Of a stretch of 64,000 nt of DNA, positions 9,485 to 21,100 are shown piece after piece. The DNA is from Strongylocentrotus droebachiensis (Eukaryota > Echinodermata > Echinoidea > Camarodonta > Strongylocentrotidae). The stretch spans positions 1 to 64,000 of the forward strand of contig JAVYIG010005288.1 of assembly GCA_035222895.1 (NCBI GenBank). The letters run 5' to 3'. Below the pieces are notes generated by a model. That model ran no database searches. It was not told where the DNA came from and saw only the letters and a program-made list of their open reading frames with translations. Both the position numbers and the translations under genes were made by a program. The first letter of the stretch is position 1. Each line of letters starts with the position of its first letter.

Positions 9485-9790
9485 AAAAGAATACCTTCTC
9501 AGACCCCCGCTCTTTTATAGCCGAGTGGCGACCTATCTCATTTGAATTTTAAATTACTTTGAATTTCTTTTGTTTGAAGCACTGCCTTAGCAACTGGAAT
9601 ATGCACATACATTCAATACACTTTCTTTGTACATAGTACACAATCTCCTTCCACCTTACATTCCCCAAAAAGATGAATACCTTCTCAGATCCCCTCTCCT
9701 TTATAGCCGAGTGGCGACCTATCTCATTTGAATTTTAAATTACTTTGAATTTCTTTTGTGTGAAGCACTCATCTGCCTTAGCACCTGGAA
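9485..9790. repeat. Direct repeat of about 110 bases, two copies
   Basis: Copies at about 9488-9600 and 9671-9785 share ATACCTTCTCAGA, TTTATAGCCGAGTGGCGACC, TTGAATTTTAAATTACTTTG and a shared ending (GTGAAGCACT in copy 2). The spacing is about 183 bases. Confidence 0.7.
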
Positions 9791-10440
9791 CGCTGGTGCG
9801 CCTGCGCATGGAGCGCCAGCACTACCTGTGTTTCTGCAAGTACTAAAACAGGCAGGATCACATTTCGGGTGCAATTTCTCGAATAGCACGGGTTTCCAGC
9901 ACTCATTTTTCTGCTCGTCATCGCTTCCCAAACGCTGCATGCACGCCAAGGGCTATACTTGGCACTGTGGTGCAAATTTGTACCCAGCACCCGTGATTTA
10001 GCACTTCATTTGTATAACCCTATCACTAACGGTTACCATTTGCGCATGTGCTGGTTTAAAATACAGTCTTGGCTTTTCGCAAGCGGTCTCTTTGGAAATG
10101 TTCGCGAAAATAGCTAAACAGTTGTGTAATTAAAATTTACGCTGCCTGCCGCAACTAATATCCTCTGACTCCAGCATATTCCATAGTGATGGCTTTATGC
10201 AGCTTTCGTCAGAAATGGTTCTGTAGGTGCTAAAATTTAGCACAACGAGTCCAAATCATAACGAAAAACATATTTTTCAGCACTACATTATTTTCGATAG
10301 TGTACTGCTACTGCTATGACTACTAGGCGCGGATTCAGGGGGACCGAGCGCCCCCCCCCCCGGCAAAAAGGGGAAACAATTGTGACCAGAAATTTATCTT
10401 TTTTTCTCAGGGGGGGGGGGGGGTGTTGAGTGTAAGAAAA
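9791..10440. other. Intergenic, one partial G/C-tract transposon end
   Basis: No gene signal. At 10326-10350 the sequence AGGCGCGGATTCAGGGGG is a terminus of the hAT-like family found elsewhere in the window; the poly-G block at 10411-10425 may be its truncated other side. Confidence 0.35.
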
Positions 10441-10449
10441 ACGCTCACT

Positions 10450-11085
10450 ATGAATGATTGAAATAGGATTTCACTAAATCTATGCGAATCTCCAATTGAT
10501 TGTAACCTAGTCATGGACAATCTTTGCTAATTCTGTTTTTCTTTTAAGTGTCTTCTCCCTTGGGGCAGTAGTCAAAATATATTGCGGATATCATGTTATC
10601 ATCGGTTCTCTCAAATGAAAATTGAAACTTTAGTCACTTTGTGTCACAATGTCACAATGACATTACCGATTCAGCCATCTTGAAGCGCTTGAAAATACGC
10701 ATAATGATTACAACTTTTAACAATTCATAACTTTTATTTGTTTTAATCCGATTTCATTCAAATTTCAAAATTCTGCTTTTCTGATTTTCTGCTTTATGTT
10801 TAATAGAGTAGTTGTATATTAAGATTGGATTTTCCTGTAACTGGAACAAACACTATACCCAACCCTAACTCTAATCCTAACCCAAATCCTCACCTAAACC
10901 TAAACGCAAATTGCAACTCTAACCGTACACCTTTGACAAAATAAAGCCAGGTACAATTATTAACGGGGGATATACAAAACGGCAAGGGCAGTGAAAATCA
11001 CCAGGCAAAACAGTGAATTTGAGAATGGGCACTGACACCAATAAAATGGGTATCCGATGGCTTTGGTCCTCTCTGATGGACTTGG
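10450..11085 (+). repeat. Interspersed repeat; inverted copy at 31660-32290
   Basis: The sequence from TGAATGATTGAAAT through CTCCAATTGATTGT, GGGGCAGTAG, CTAACTCTAATCCTAACC and GGGTATCCGATGGC matches the reverse complement of about 31660-32290. The telomere-like CTAACC words are inside the repeat, not a telomere. The 3' side runs into the SINE head at 11100-11195. Confidence 0.7.
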
Positions 11086-11195
11086 TATGAGGATTAATGT
11101 CTTATCAAAGGGCACTAGCGCATCGACTTAGATTTGAACCTGGAACCTTCCGGTTACGAGATCACTACTCTACCACTGAGCCATCTACTTATTTT
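11040..11195 (-). mobile_element. tRNA-derived SINE (minus strand)
   Basis: Read on the minus strand, GGCTCAGTGGTAGAGTAGTG (box A-like) is followed about 30 bases later by GGTTCAAATC (box B), then by a body with GTGCCCTTTGATAAGACATT. It lacks a convincing acceptor stem and is followed by the body shared with other SINEs here, so it is not a functional tRNA gene. Confidence 0.65.
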
Positions 11196-11910
11196 TTTGT
11201 ATAACCGTGATGTCAGAATCCACATTGCTAAGAAAAGAAATCAAAATGAAAGATTTTTTTGGTGATTTCCGATTTGATTTCTCTTTAAAACGACATAACT
11301 ATATTGGTGTAGTTGCATACAGTTTACATAGTAGTAATTTTAAAGAATATTAAAATAATCCCTCTTACACGTCAACATTATGGTCAATCAGATCATGTCG
11401 TTCGTGTCAATAAAAGTTGAGTTTCGGTATATAGAGGGCGCTGCACATTTTTTTTTTTTTTGGGGGGGGGGTGAGGTAATGACAAACTGATTGTCAACTT
11501 CGAAAGAGCATACAATATAGATGACAACATCCTCTTTGTTTGCTCGAAATCAGTTCAAAAACGGCTGAAATATCCATAATTATATACCTCACTTAAGAAA
11601 TCCAGCCATCTGATTGGTCGAAATTGCAGACGTGGTTATAGCCATTCCCGTGAATAAACAAATAATGCCAAACCCATGTAATAGTTCTAGAGTAAATCAG
11701 TAAAATCCCGGCAAAATTCCAGTTACCGGGAAAAAAATTCTTTGTGGAATGCGCATTGGTTTACGTGTTTAAGTTCTTTGTGGTATGCGCTGCGCGGCTA
11801 CCACACAGTTTTCGTGCAATTAATTTGGTTGCTACATTTGCACACAGTCAGTGCAGACGACCGCCGATCTCGATTGTAGGCCTATATCTACATGTAATGA
11901 CGAGATGACG

Positions 11911-12412
11911 CCCCTTTGGAAACATAGAGATAAACCTGCTCTTTCATATGACACCTCATTTTTTTTAGTATCACCTTCAAGTTCAGGATCACAAGCAGTA
12001 AAGGTTTGCATCTCGATTTAGAAATAATTTTGTTAATGCACGTAGATCTAGACTGCATATTTATGCGTGCAATCTCGATGGGAAGGATTTTACACACAAA
12101 CGCGAGTGGAGCGCGATCAGACTAGCTCTCGATAGCGTAAACGAACTTGATTACGTATTCTATGACCCTTTGGAAATATGGAGATAAACCTGCTCTTTCA
12201 TATGACACTTAGTTTTTTTAGTATCACCTTCAAGTTCAGGATCACAAGCATTGAAGGTTTGCATCTCGATTTGGGAATAATTTTGTTAATGCACGTAGAT
12301 CTAGACTGAATATATATGCGTGCAATCTCAATGGGAAGGATTTTAGCACACAAACTCGAGTGTTGCGCGATCAGACACCCTAGACTAGGTCTCGATAGCG
12401 TAAACAAATTTG
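11911..12412. repeat. Tandem duplication, unit about 255 bases
   Basis: Unit 1 starts CCCCTTTGGAAACATAGAG at 11911, unit 2 starts CCCTTTGGAAATATGGAG near 12167. Both continue with CTGCTCTTTCATATGACAC, AGTATCACCTTCAAGTTCAG, ACGTAGATCTAGACTG and CTCGATAGCGTAAAC. The two minus-strand frames of 69 codons are duplicates of one another and have no recognised product. Confidence 0.8.
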
Positions 12413-12431
12413 ATTACAAACTTGATTACCA

Positions 12432-12497
12432 TGGGAGGTTACAATCGAGCTATTGCCCTCGGCAAGCCTCGGGCAATAGCTCGATTGTTAACCTCCC
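12432..12497. repeat. Near-perfect hairpin, 25-bp arms
   Basis: GGAGGTTACAATCGAGCTAT then TGCCC is followed by a loop of about 13 bases and by the inverse GGGCAATAGCTCGATTGTTA then ACCTCC. It sits directly downstream of the tandem duplication. It could be the core of a small foldback transposon or a structured transcript; no promoter was seen. Confidence 0.7.
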
Positions 12498-15250
12498 CTT
12501 GAGCGTATCAACTATTTTTCTCAAAGCAGTCATTATTACTATAATATAACCATTTCTAATATTTGTAGGGCCCCACAAATATTCGCTAATTTTGAACCAG
12601 CCGTTGAAAGACAACAAAATGTTTACACTTTTCAAACAATTTTGTTTAATTAGTTGTTGATGATATTTCTATTTAACCATTATTTTAACAAAACATAACA
12701 TGCACTATCTATTATTAAAAATGGTTGAAACCAATGACTTTTAAGAGAATGCCCACATTGTGGTTTAACGGCTCTCTTAATTGTCAACGGGCTTATTACT
12801 AAGTCGTTTTAATTTGCGTATACATTTCGAGCATGATGCAGCTAGTAGTATTAGTTTGAAATGTAATGGTGCAGGTTTTGGTTTCTCACATTCAGTTTAA
12901 CCAAAACTGTACTTTCCATACCAAAACTCAACTATTCCTATATCAATCTTAAGTTGATTCTCCCTTCCGCTACAAGTTAAGAAAGTAATTGCCCACAATG
13001 TCATTGGCAGACTAAAATATAATAATGAGTTTTGCAGGAATTTCCATCTTGAAAAGAATGTCAAAAGGACTTCTGGATTCGATGACTATTTTGCTTGGTG
13101 TGTTTGGAACAGCAAACATAACAAATTTCCCGTATAAACACGCACACACACCCACACATTCTCCTTTTTGCTTTTCCGTAATTTGTATTTGTATTAAATA
13201 TTAGAACAATACAAATAACTCTCAAAATATAATTCTTTTTCATCCTAATATTAACATAGTTCGATTAACTTGATACATGTAAAAATCACAAGATAACGAT
13301 CATGTTTTTTTTTGGAAGATATCAGTTATTATTATTAAGCATAATGATATACATTAAATAAATCATACGAAAAAAATTCCAGTGGGTGATGCAGCACCCC
13401 CAGCACCCCCTCTTCTCAGGGCCCTGCACATATATATATTAATGTCGAGATATCTCCTCGGAGATCGAGGAAAATACACAAGAATATAAGGAATAATAAT
13501 GTTCCGTACACGCAGAAATTAATGTTCCGTACACGCAGAAATTGTTTTAAAAATGTTCGCTCTTAGGGCTATAAGTCAAGTAATGGTTTTATTTAACTTT
13601 CAAAAATATTATCGTTATGCGTCGAAATATGCGCAGCCTATCCCCATAAATGCGCCAAGGTGCAAGGAGAGGGGACACGAATAATTACGTCACGAAGAAA
13701 TATGAAAGAGTTTCCAATAAAAAGGAGGTTGATGTGATTTCTGTTATAAAAAATATAAACATGAAATTAATGGTTGTTTGTGTACAAGTCAATATACTAA
13801 CACGTTATGCTGCGGGACTTCGCCAATAGGAGGCGCTGTCCAGTGAGACTAATCGTAGGTATATGCTTCTCTCCTCTGTTCTTTCCGTTCATAGTAGAAA
13901 ATACTAATTACCCTTTCCCGATAGTGGGTTGTTTATAACGTGATAAAGGAAGTTCTCTAATTTCAATTCTATATCCGCACATTCTCTTAGTATATATGTA
14001 CATCACGTCTATTCGAATTCTCTCAATCATTTATACCGCTTATTATCATTTTAAAATAAATCATTTAAAATGTCTCTCCCTTTATCATCTTCTCACAATA
14101 TGTTACTTTTTACTTCTTCCATTCAAATCCATTGACTTTTTCATATCTCTATGTCTTTAAAAATCTCTTATTATCTTCTCACATTCTCTCACTCTTTTGC
14201 TTTCCTCTCTTTTAAATCATCTCACTCCCTTTCATTCACAGATTCTCTTCCTTTATAACCTTCTCATATTGTTGCAATCTTGATCTGAGTCTTTCTTTCA
14301 AATTATATCACTATATCATACTTCTCTTTCATGACAAGTTTCTTTCATTTAAATCAATATCTCCTCACATTCTTTCCCTCTTTATCTCTTCCTTTCGAGT
14401 TCTCTTTCTAAATTATACATTTCTTTGTTTACAACTTCTCTCAATTTCTCCTCTCCACTCTTTCTTATGTGCTGTGTATCTCTCTTCTTCTTACTCAAAC
14501 AAACACAATTGACAGGATAGTACCTGAAAGTAGATTATTGCACGTCAAACAAACATTTATTCACTAATACTACTATTTCAATGACTTTAGATAATAAATC
14601 ATCCTGTAAAATGGGCAACACCATTGTTTCAAGATTAACTTTAACATCAGCTTGACTTACGGCAAATATTACCATTAGTTTGAAGAAAAAAAACAGTTAT
14701 AGTCCTAGCAATAGTCATGATAATAATAAAAATATAATGATAATAATGATAAAAATAATAAAATCAACAATACTCGTACGATTAATATTATTATCAAAAT
14801 GTAAAGCGCCCATCAAATTGTTTCTTGTTGTTTTAATATCGTTTAACCTGCTCTTTTAAAAACCTATGGCAGTTCTGAAATTGCAAAAACACTGTTCATT
14901 ACAATTGCCCATTCACGAACTAAAATATAACCTCGAACCCTCACCATCGACAATATTTCCACAATGCATTATTTTATGATAAAGATGGCATTAATTTTGC
15001 CTTCATTATTAATAAAGCTCGATAAAATAATCTTCTCATTCGCATTAAAAATGTGTGTGTGTTTTAGGTCATGATCGGTCATGTTCGTGTTTGATACTAA
15101 CGGTTTTACTCTTTCACACAAATCCGGCACAAGTGGATGTTGACATGGCATTTCAGAAACAATGTTGCTCAGTGAAGCGTGTATAGATTAATGTAATCAA
15201 TGTATCATTGGAAAGCATATTACTTCTTCTCTATGGAAGCAAGGCATCTT
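12498..15250. other. Intergenic, no gene recognised
   Basis: AT-rich sequence without splice-bounded coding signal. 13920-14500 is pyrimidine-rich (TCTC, CTTT words), and 14690-14800 holds ATA/ATG runs. A short direct duplication of TTCCGTACACGCAGAAATT is present near 13502-13541. Confidence 0.4.
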
Positions 15251-15251
15251 A

Positions 15252-15543
15252 AGCAGGGCTCCCACTTAGCCGAGTTGGAACCTCGAGTTGTGACGAGCTT
15301 GCGTGATCTTATGGCAAGCCGTTTTATTATTAATTGATATCAATAAATCAATTCTTGTAATAAAGAAATAAATTTATGTTGCAAAGCAATTGTAATTCTT
15401 AATATCAAGAATTCGATTTCGTGATATGAAGAATTGAATTCTTGATATCAAGAAATATGTTTTAATGATAAAACTGCTTGCCATAAGATCGCGCCAGCTC
15501 GCCACAACTCGAGGCTCCAACTCGGCTAAGTGGGAGCCCTGCT
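15252..15543. mobile_element. MITE with about 75-bp terminal inverted repeats, TTA target duplication
   Basis: The left arm starts AGCAGGGCTCCCACTTAGCC and the right arm ends with its inverse GGCTAAGTGGGAGCCCTGCT. The arms remain paired for about 75 bases, through CTCGAGTTGT and CTTATGGCAAGC. The element is flanked by TTA on both sides, a PIF/Harbinger-like duplication. The centre carries several copies of the palindrome TTGATATCAAG, which also forms the core of the different element at 48898-49141. Confidence 0.75.
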
Positions 15544-15684
15544 TTATGATACACCTCATTGATATTCATATGATCTATTTGTTTCGAGTTTCATCTTTTC
15601 TGGGATACAGCGTATAGTTAATGATTTATAAACAAGCGTCTTACTTGAGATTTTGACACCAAAACCATATTTGTTTTACCTTAT

Positions 15685-15880
15685 GGCCCGGTCACACATA
15701 GACGACGCACGGCCGGCGCATTTAAAATCGAGAAAAATCCATTCGTCGTCATTCGCTGTGTGCGTCGGGATTTTTTGTATGATCGAATCTCTTTGGTCCA
15801 GCGTTGGTCCAGCGTCCTCTAGGAACGAGTAACGAATGATGACGCACACTTAGCGAACGCTGGCATACGTTTTATGCTGC
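15685..15880. repeat. Possible end of another inverted-repeat transposon
   Basis: GGCCCGGTCACACATAGACG resembles the GGTCACACC termini of the MITE at 48898-49141. A matching second end was not identified. Confidence 0.3.
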
Positions 15881-16195
15881 GCAAAGATTCAATCAGTTTA
15901 ATCTTGGTCATCACAAGAAGTGGGTTATTGATGTAGACAAATGCTCATGTACCCTTTACAACTCTTTTCATGTATGTTATTACCAAAGAAGAAAAAAAGC
16001 CAGTCAGTCACTCAATAGTGTCTGACAGTGAAGTCCAGCAAGAAAACTGGTTTCCTTGCATAATTTGAATATGAGAACACTGCCAACGTTTAAATTTCAC
16101 AGATAGGACACACATGACATATTCATAATTCCTGCAAAGTTCCACAGAATTTGAGGTTGGCTGCAAAAGGGACATAGTACCTTTAATGGTACGAT
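15865..16195 (+). repeat. Interspersed repeat copy (second copy 21413-21738)
   Basis: The two copies are in the same orientation and share GTGGGTTATTGATGTAGACA, TGTATGTTATTACCAAA, AATAGTGTCTGACAG, TTTAAATTTCACAGATAGGA and GGCTGCAAAAGGGACATA. No coding potential. A related GACATAGTACCTTTAA word also occurs near 17030. Confidence 0.75.
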
Positions 16196-16199
16196 CCAG

Positions 16200-17520
16200 T
16201 AAATTAAAACAGTAAAATGGCTCTTATTTTTAAATTACTCATTAAATAAAACCCAAAACTTCAGTGATATCAGACAAAATATGTTATATCTTACTAATAC
16301 TTAAAAAAGATGTATAAACATTGTGAAAGTGTAGCATTTTACGATAAAAAGACATCGATGTAGCGAAGATGACGTCATTAGAACTTGTTTATGTGCCCTT
16401 GCAACAGGGAATTCAAGGTCAAAAGGTCAATTCAGACGCTGATAAGTTATTGGTCAAGCCTCTTTGTTTCCTTTATTCCGACAAAAGTATACAATCAATT
16501 AAAACAAGTTTAATACCAGAAGAAAGCTAACGATTAGTATTTTCATTAACCGCTTGCCCCAAAGTCGCTTGACCACAGTGAAATGAGTGAGAGCTTGCGA
16601 GAGCGGCCAAAGTGTGATGAAAACTCGCTATTTGCTCTTCTCCAACGCAAAAAGAGACGACATTGTGCCGGATAAATATATTTTTTCCTGACAAAAGTAC
16701 AGAAAATTTGCATATGGTCTTTTTATATTATACTTAATGAAATGTTACCCGAGTGACTCCCGGGCCCCCCAGTGCCGGAAAGAAACGCACATTTTAGAAA
16801 ACTTCTCTGTTCCATGAAAAAAAAATGTTTATTTGTTCTATGCACGCAAGTCAGATTTAGTGGATGATACAACGTTTCCATATGGTCGATTCGACAACTT
16901 ATAGTTGTTATTTTCCCACTTAAAGACATTTTAGAGCCCTCCCCTCCCCCTTTTTTAAGGGCAGTTCTAAACTAGTATTGTCTTTCAAATGCCGTTGGAA
17001 TTTAACATTTTCACCTTATTGGCCTGCAAATTTGACATAGTACCTTTAAAGGAAAAAGCAACATAAAAACACAATGATAGTACAACAATATATATATACA
17101 TATATATATTGTTTATGTACAGTACGATCCTATTCCCAAATCCAACCTTGTGGGAGACAGTGAGCATGGGATAACAATAAGTAAAGCTTTTTACAATACT
17201 AAATTTCAGCGAGATTAATAATGTAAAAAAACAAACACCAAAAATAAAAGAATAAAAAGGAAAAGAAGAAAACCAATCAATAATCAACTAATCTCATATT
17301 TGGTCGTATATCTATTTATCGCAAAGTCAAAATATATTAATAGTATAAAGATAAGCAGCAATGCAAATGAAAAAAAATAGAAATTTTGAGTTCAAACAAC
17401 AAGACTTGAACTTTTACTTATACATGTATATTATCATTATTATTATTATATAATCTGAGACAAAGTTACCCAATCCCTTTAATGAACTAATTCATACCGG
17501 GTATCCATTTACTTCACCTG
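16200..17520. other. Intergenic downstream of gene A, no gene recognised
   Basis: AT-rich. 16860-16930 is a divergent inverted relative of 21300-21360 (both contain GGGAAAATAAC and TGTCGAAT). Short TATA runs lie near 17085-17110. Confidence 0.35.
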
Positions 17521-17650
17521 GGTGGAGAATGGCAAAATAATGTAAAACTAATGTCTTACCAAAGGACACTTGTGCCGTGACAGGGATTCGAACCCCGTAA
17601 CTTGTGATTCAAGTCTGGAGACCTAGCCAACAAGCCACAACACCTCCACG
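17520..17650 (-). mobile_element. tRNA-derived SINE (minus strand)
   Basis: On the minus strand TTGTTGGCTAGGTCTCCAGA precedes a box B, GGTTCGAATCCC, and then the body GTGTCCTTTGGTAAGACATT with GAATGGGT-like words shared with the SINEs at 11040, 22625 and 38255. It is a retroposed tRNA-like head rather than a tRNA gene. Confidence 0.65.
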
Positions 17651-17699
17651 GTGTGTTTATACTCTACTAGCAATACTAGAAAATACTCCTACTTTTCAA

Positions 17700-17935
17700 A
17701 ATGTAATAGCAATTAAAAAAATAATAATAATGATAAGGATAATTATATTATTGATAATAATAATAAAATGATAATAACAATAATATATAATAACAGAGTA
17801 ATGAATTATAACAATGATAATAATAGTGATAATAGTAACTATAATAATGAGCATGATGAGGATGATAATAATAGTTATGAATAATGATAATATTATTATG
17901 ATAATAGTAATAATATTAATGATGATATTAATTAA
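17700..17935. repeat. ATA/ATG trinucleotide-rich microsatellite
   Basis: Imperfect runs of ATAATA, ATAATG and GATAAT over about 230 bases just beyond the stop codon of gene A. Ile/Met-rich open frames here are artefacts. Confidence 0.8.
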
Positions 17936-17964
17936 ACAACATAACATAGCTGTAAAACTTCCGT

Positions 17965-18108
17965 TTATTCAGCTATGCCAAGAACTTCATATCTCATGCC
18001 CTGGTGCTCCTGCCACGTGAGTGGGTGTATTCTGACGTATCGAGCAGTGATTGGTCGAGGGAACAGTATGGTCCCGGGAGTGCTGCGATCGTAGTTTGCT
18101 GCGTAGAT
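17965..18108 (-). CDS. Gene A exon 12: end of second F5/8C domain and stop
   Basis: Acceptor AATCTTCAG opens 48 codons in phase 0: [20 protein letters not shown], then [11 protein letters not shown], then [11 protein letters not shown] and TAA. R-Y-V-R-I-x-P and the final M-R-x-E-V-x-G are the signature end of an F5/8C fold. The usual last cysteine is missing. The TAA overlaps an AATAAA (17969-17964 read on the minus strand). Confidence 0.85.
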   Translation of the reverse strand: MYAANYDRSTPGTILFPRPITARYVRIHPLTWQEHQGMRYEVLGIAE

Positions 18109-21100
18109 CTGAAGATTATGAGGAAGAAATTATCATTTTAAGGACATTGTATTAGTTTTTCAGTTCAATTAAAAAAAAAATTATAACACAATATCTTTCG
18201 CGGCATAAGCAGAATTGCAAATGTGAACTCACAAAGTAAAATAAAATTAGAAATACAAATACATGAGTTGTTATATGGAATACACTAGATATAATTGGGT
18301 AAAAACGATGCCAATGTAAGCTTGGTATAAGTATCGGATATGAAGACATTTACATGTACGACGGAATGCTTGCGAATAGTCACAACGTTTCCAGGGGGGG
18401 GGGGTGGCCTCTTTTACCAAAATATCAACTTTACCGTTGACTTTCTGAATTGCGAAATGATCAAGCAAATTCAATTCTGACATTTATCTATCTAATGCAG
18501 TTTTGCCTCGAAACACATTAGATAAAACAAAACAATAGATGTAATTCCAATTAAACAATCTCGCTGCCCGAATAGGCAACAACAGTGTGAAATTATTAGC
18601 AAGATTGTTGAATAAGTGTTTTTGTATACAGGGAGGGTAGGGGGTGGTAGCATATAAGATTCAAAACAACACCATCAATAAAAGCTGCATGTGAATTCCT
18701 ACAATATGCTGTTCATTATCAACCATCATTAATTTTTTAATGTCACCTCTACAAACTTTAACAAGTAAGCTGCCATTGCCATGTTTAAAGAACATTTTAA
18801 GGTTTGCAGTTACAAACAATTCTACCAAAAAAAATTCAGATACAAATTGCGGCTACGACACTAAAGGCCAAAGGCCCACGGGTGAACCATTAAAAGTCTG
18901 ATTTCGACCTTTTCCTCTGAATTTTGTTTTGGTTAATTTTTAAAAATCTTATCTCCACTTCCTTTCCTTGTATCTTTCTTCATTCTCTTTCTCTAATGTT
19001 CTTCTCGAGCTTTCCTTTTGTATTTGTATTTTTTTATATCTTTCTTTTACTTTCTCCTAATCGTATGTTCAAATGTCTGTTTTCGATTTTTTTTTTTTTC
19101 TTATCCAGATATTAAACTTATCTTCTTCAACATTTTTTATAATATTGCACTTGTGTTTATTAGAAGCTGGGTATTTTATGGGCTTTCCTATCACTGTTGT
19201 AGTGTATTTTAAATTGCGCCATCATTCGGTGAAGGCGTTTCTATACGCAAGCATCAACAACAACAAAATAACCTGTGCGTCCTCAGTTTATGATGCCTTA
19301 TGGGATATGGCTGTTTAGGAACTTTTGGTCTCGTGGATGCCATTCTACTGAGATGTCCTCAAATGTAATATCATCTATAAAGTCAGACATAACTTTGGAA
19401 AACCGAGCACAGGTAAATATGCCGAAAACGGCGTATAATGCACGATGAATATAGACTCTTTAAAGTTCAATGCGAGGCAGTCTGTACGAAAGGCATGGGA
19501 AAATCTTGCTAAGTTAACATGCACTTTATTTGTGCTTTAAGAGAAATGCTGTTGGTTAATTAGTCCTTTAACGATTCGTCATATAATAAAACTTTATTTT
19601 AATGACCAACGCTTCAGAATAGACATATCCACAGCATAATTCTCTAGGGATTTGGTATCTTTGCCTAAGATTTCCAAAAAAAATCCTGGATTTAGCTCAT
19701 GCTGCAATCATAATTATAAGCCTTTATGTCAGTCAGGAATCTCATGACTTTTACAAGCCGATCGCCTGTCTGATTATCAAGATATCTATTACTGGAATTG
19801 ATTTTCATGATATTTATGATTGGAATTAGAAATGTCAACAACTGTTTGCCAAACAGCTGTGAACAAAAGTATTGGGGAAAATGAGTATGTTAAAACCGGT
19901 CACTCAAAGATTTTTACTTTTTTGACGCACTATATCTATATGATCATTTTGAATCGCTATTTTTTTTAGGGCTTCACTATTACACCATATCACAGACACT
20001 GATAACACGTAGAACCTCAGATTTGTAAAACTGGAAACATTGTTAAACAACGCCTTTAATATACATCAACAACAGGTCGACGATGCAATATTTCCCGATG
20101 CCTTTTGCACACACAGTCTCGCACTGAACGATAACGGCTATATACTGTACATAGTCTAAATGACATGAGCTCAGTTTTCCCAAGTTGGGTCTGAAATACA
20201 TAATTCTAGTACTTACTTTTTGTTCACCACATTGTGGTCCCAAAGCATAAGTCCATGTCACGTTATCCAGCGAATAGGATACCTTGACAGAAGTAATCCA
20301 TTGTTCCCACCCCCATCTGCCTTGTACGATAACACCAGTGACGGTAGAGGTCTTTCCAAGATCTATCTGACTCATCAATGCATTAATAGAAATAGGACTT
20401 AGCAAAAAGTTAAACTGATAAATAAATAAATATATATGCATATTATGAAATAACTTTGACAACGCAAAAAATTGGCAACTCTGTTGGAAATAAATACACA
20501 TTTGTAATTAATGCAGGCGCGTAGCTCTATCAAAGTTTCCCATTGCTGTCCTTCCTTTTGTGATAGATTTAGAACAACAATGCTGCTTAACAACTAGACC
20601 AAGAGGACGGGCAAGTAGTTTCGGCGAAAGAAAATTACATTGCCTGACAGTTTGTCGAATGTTAAATCTTTATTGATCCTTTGTCGGGTGGGTGGAAAGC
20701 AGATGAGTTAAACGATGATAAGCCACGTACCTCAGTTGGATCCTAGCTTCGAGATTGAATACGTGCCAAGTCGTAATATATATTTATAATATATATATAT
20801 ACATATACATGTGTGTGCGTGTATGTATGTGTGGGTGTGTATGTGCGTGTGTGTGTTGTGTATGACATGACGACGAAAACAAATCTGAAGAAAAAGAGGT
20901 TTCATGCTCTAAATCCCATGGTTTATATTAGTTCGCAACTTTCGCAATTTTGAAATTCCATTTATACATCTTTATTAAGTGATCCGGATAAAAAAAACAG
21001 AGAAGAAAAATTCTTTAAAGCCCCACTGTCCTACTTGTAGCTACTTGCTCCCTCTATATAGAAAACTTCCCAAATCGGAGCCTGTTGGTCCCCCATGATA

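Noticed and set aside
9756-10001. Plus-strand 81-codon frame with Cys residues
   Set aside because: Overlaps a direct repeat, lacks splice signals, and the opposite strand is open as well.
10855-10935. Telomeric repeat
   Set aside because: Only loose CTAACC-like words inside a dispersed repeat with an inverted second copy; no regular array.
11100-11195. tRNA gene
   Set aside because: Box-like regions are present but the acceptor stem does not pair and a SINE body follows; the same applies to 17580-17650, 22640-22710 and 38265-38330.
17239-17287. Minus-strand hydrophobic frame (16985-17287)
   Set aside because: Phe/Ile/Tyr-rich translation of AT-rich DNA with no conserved pattern.
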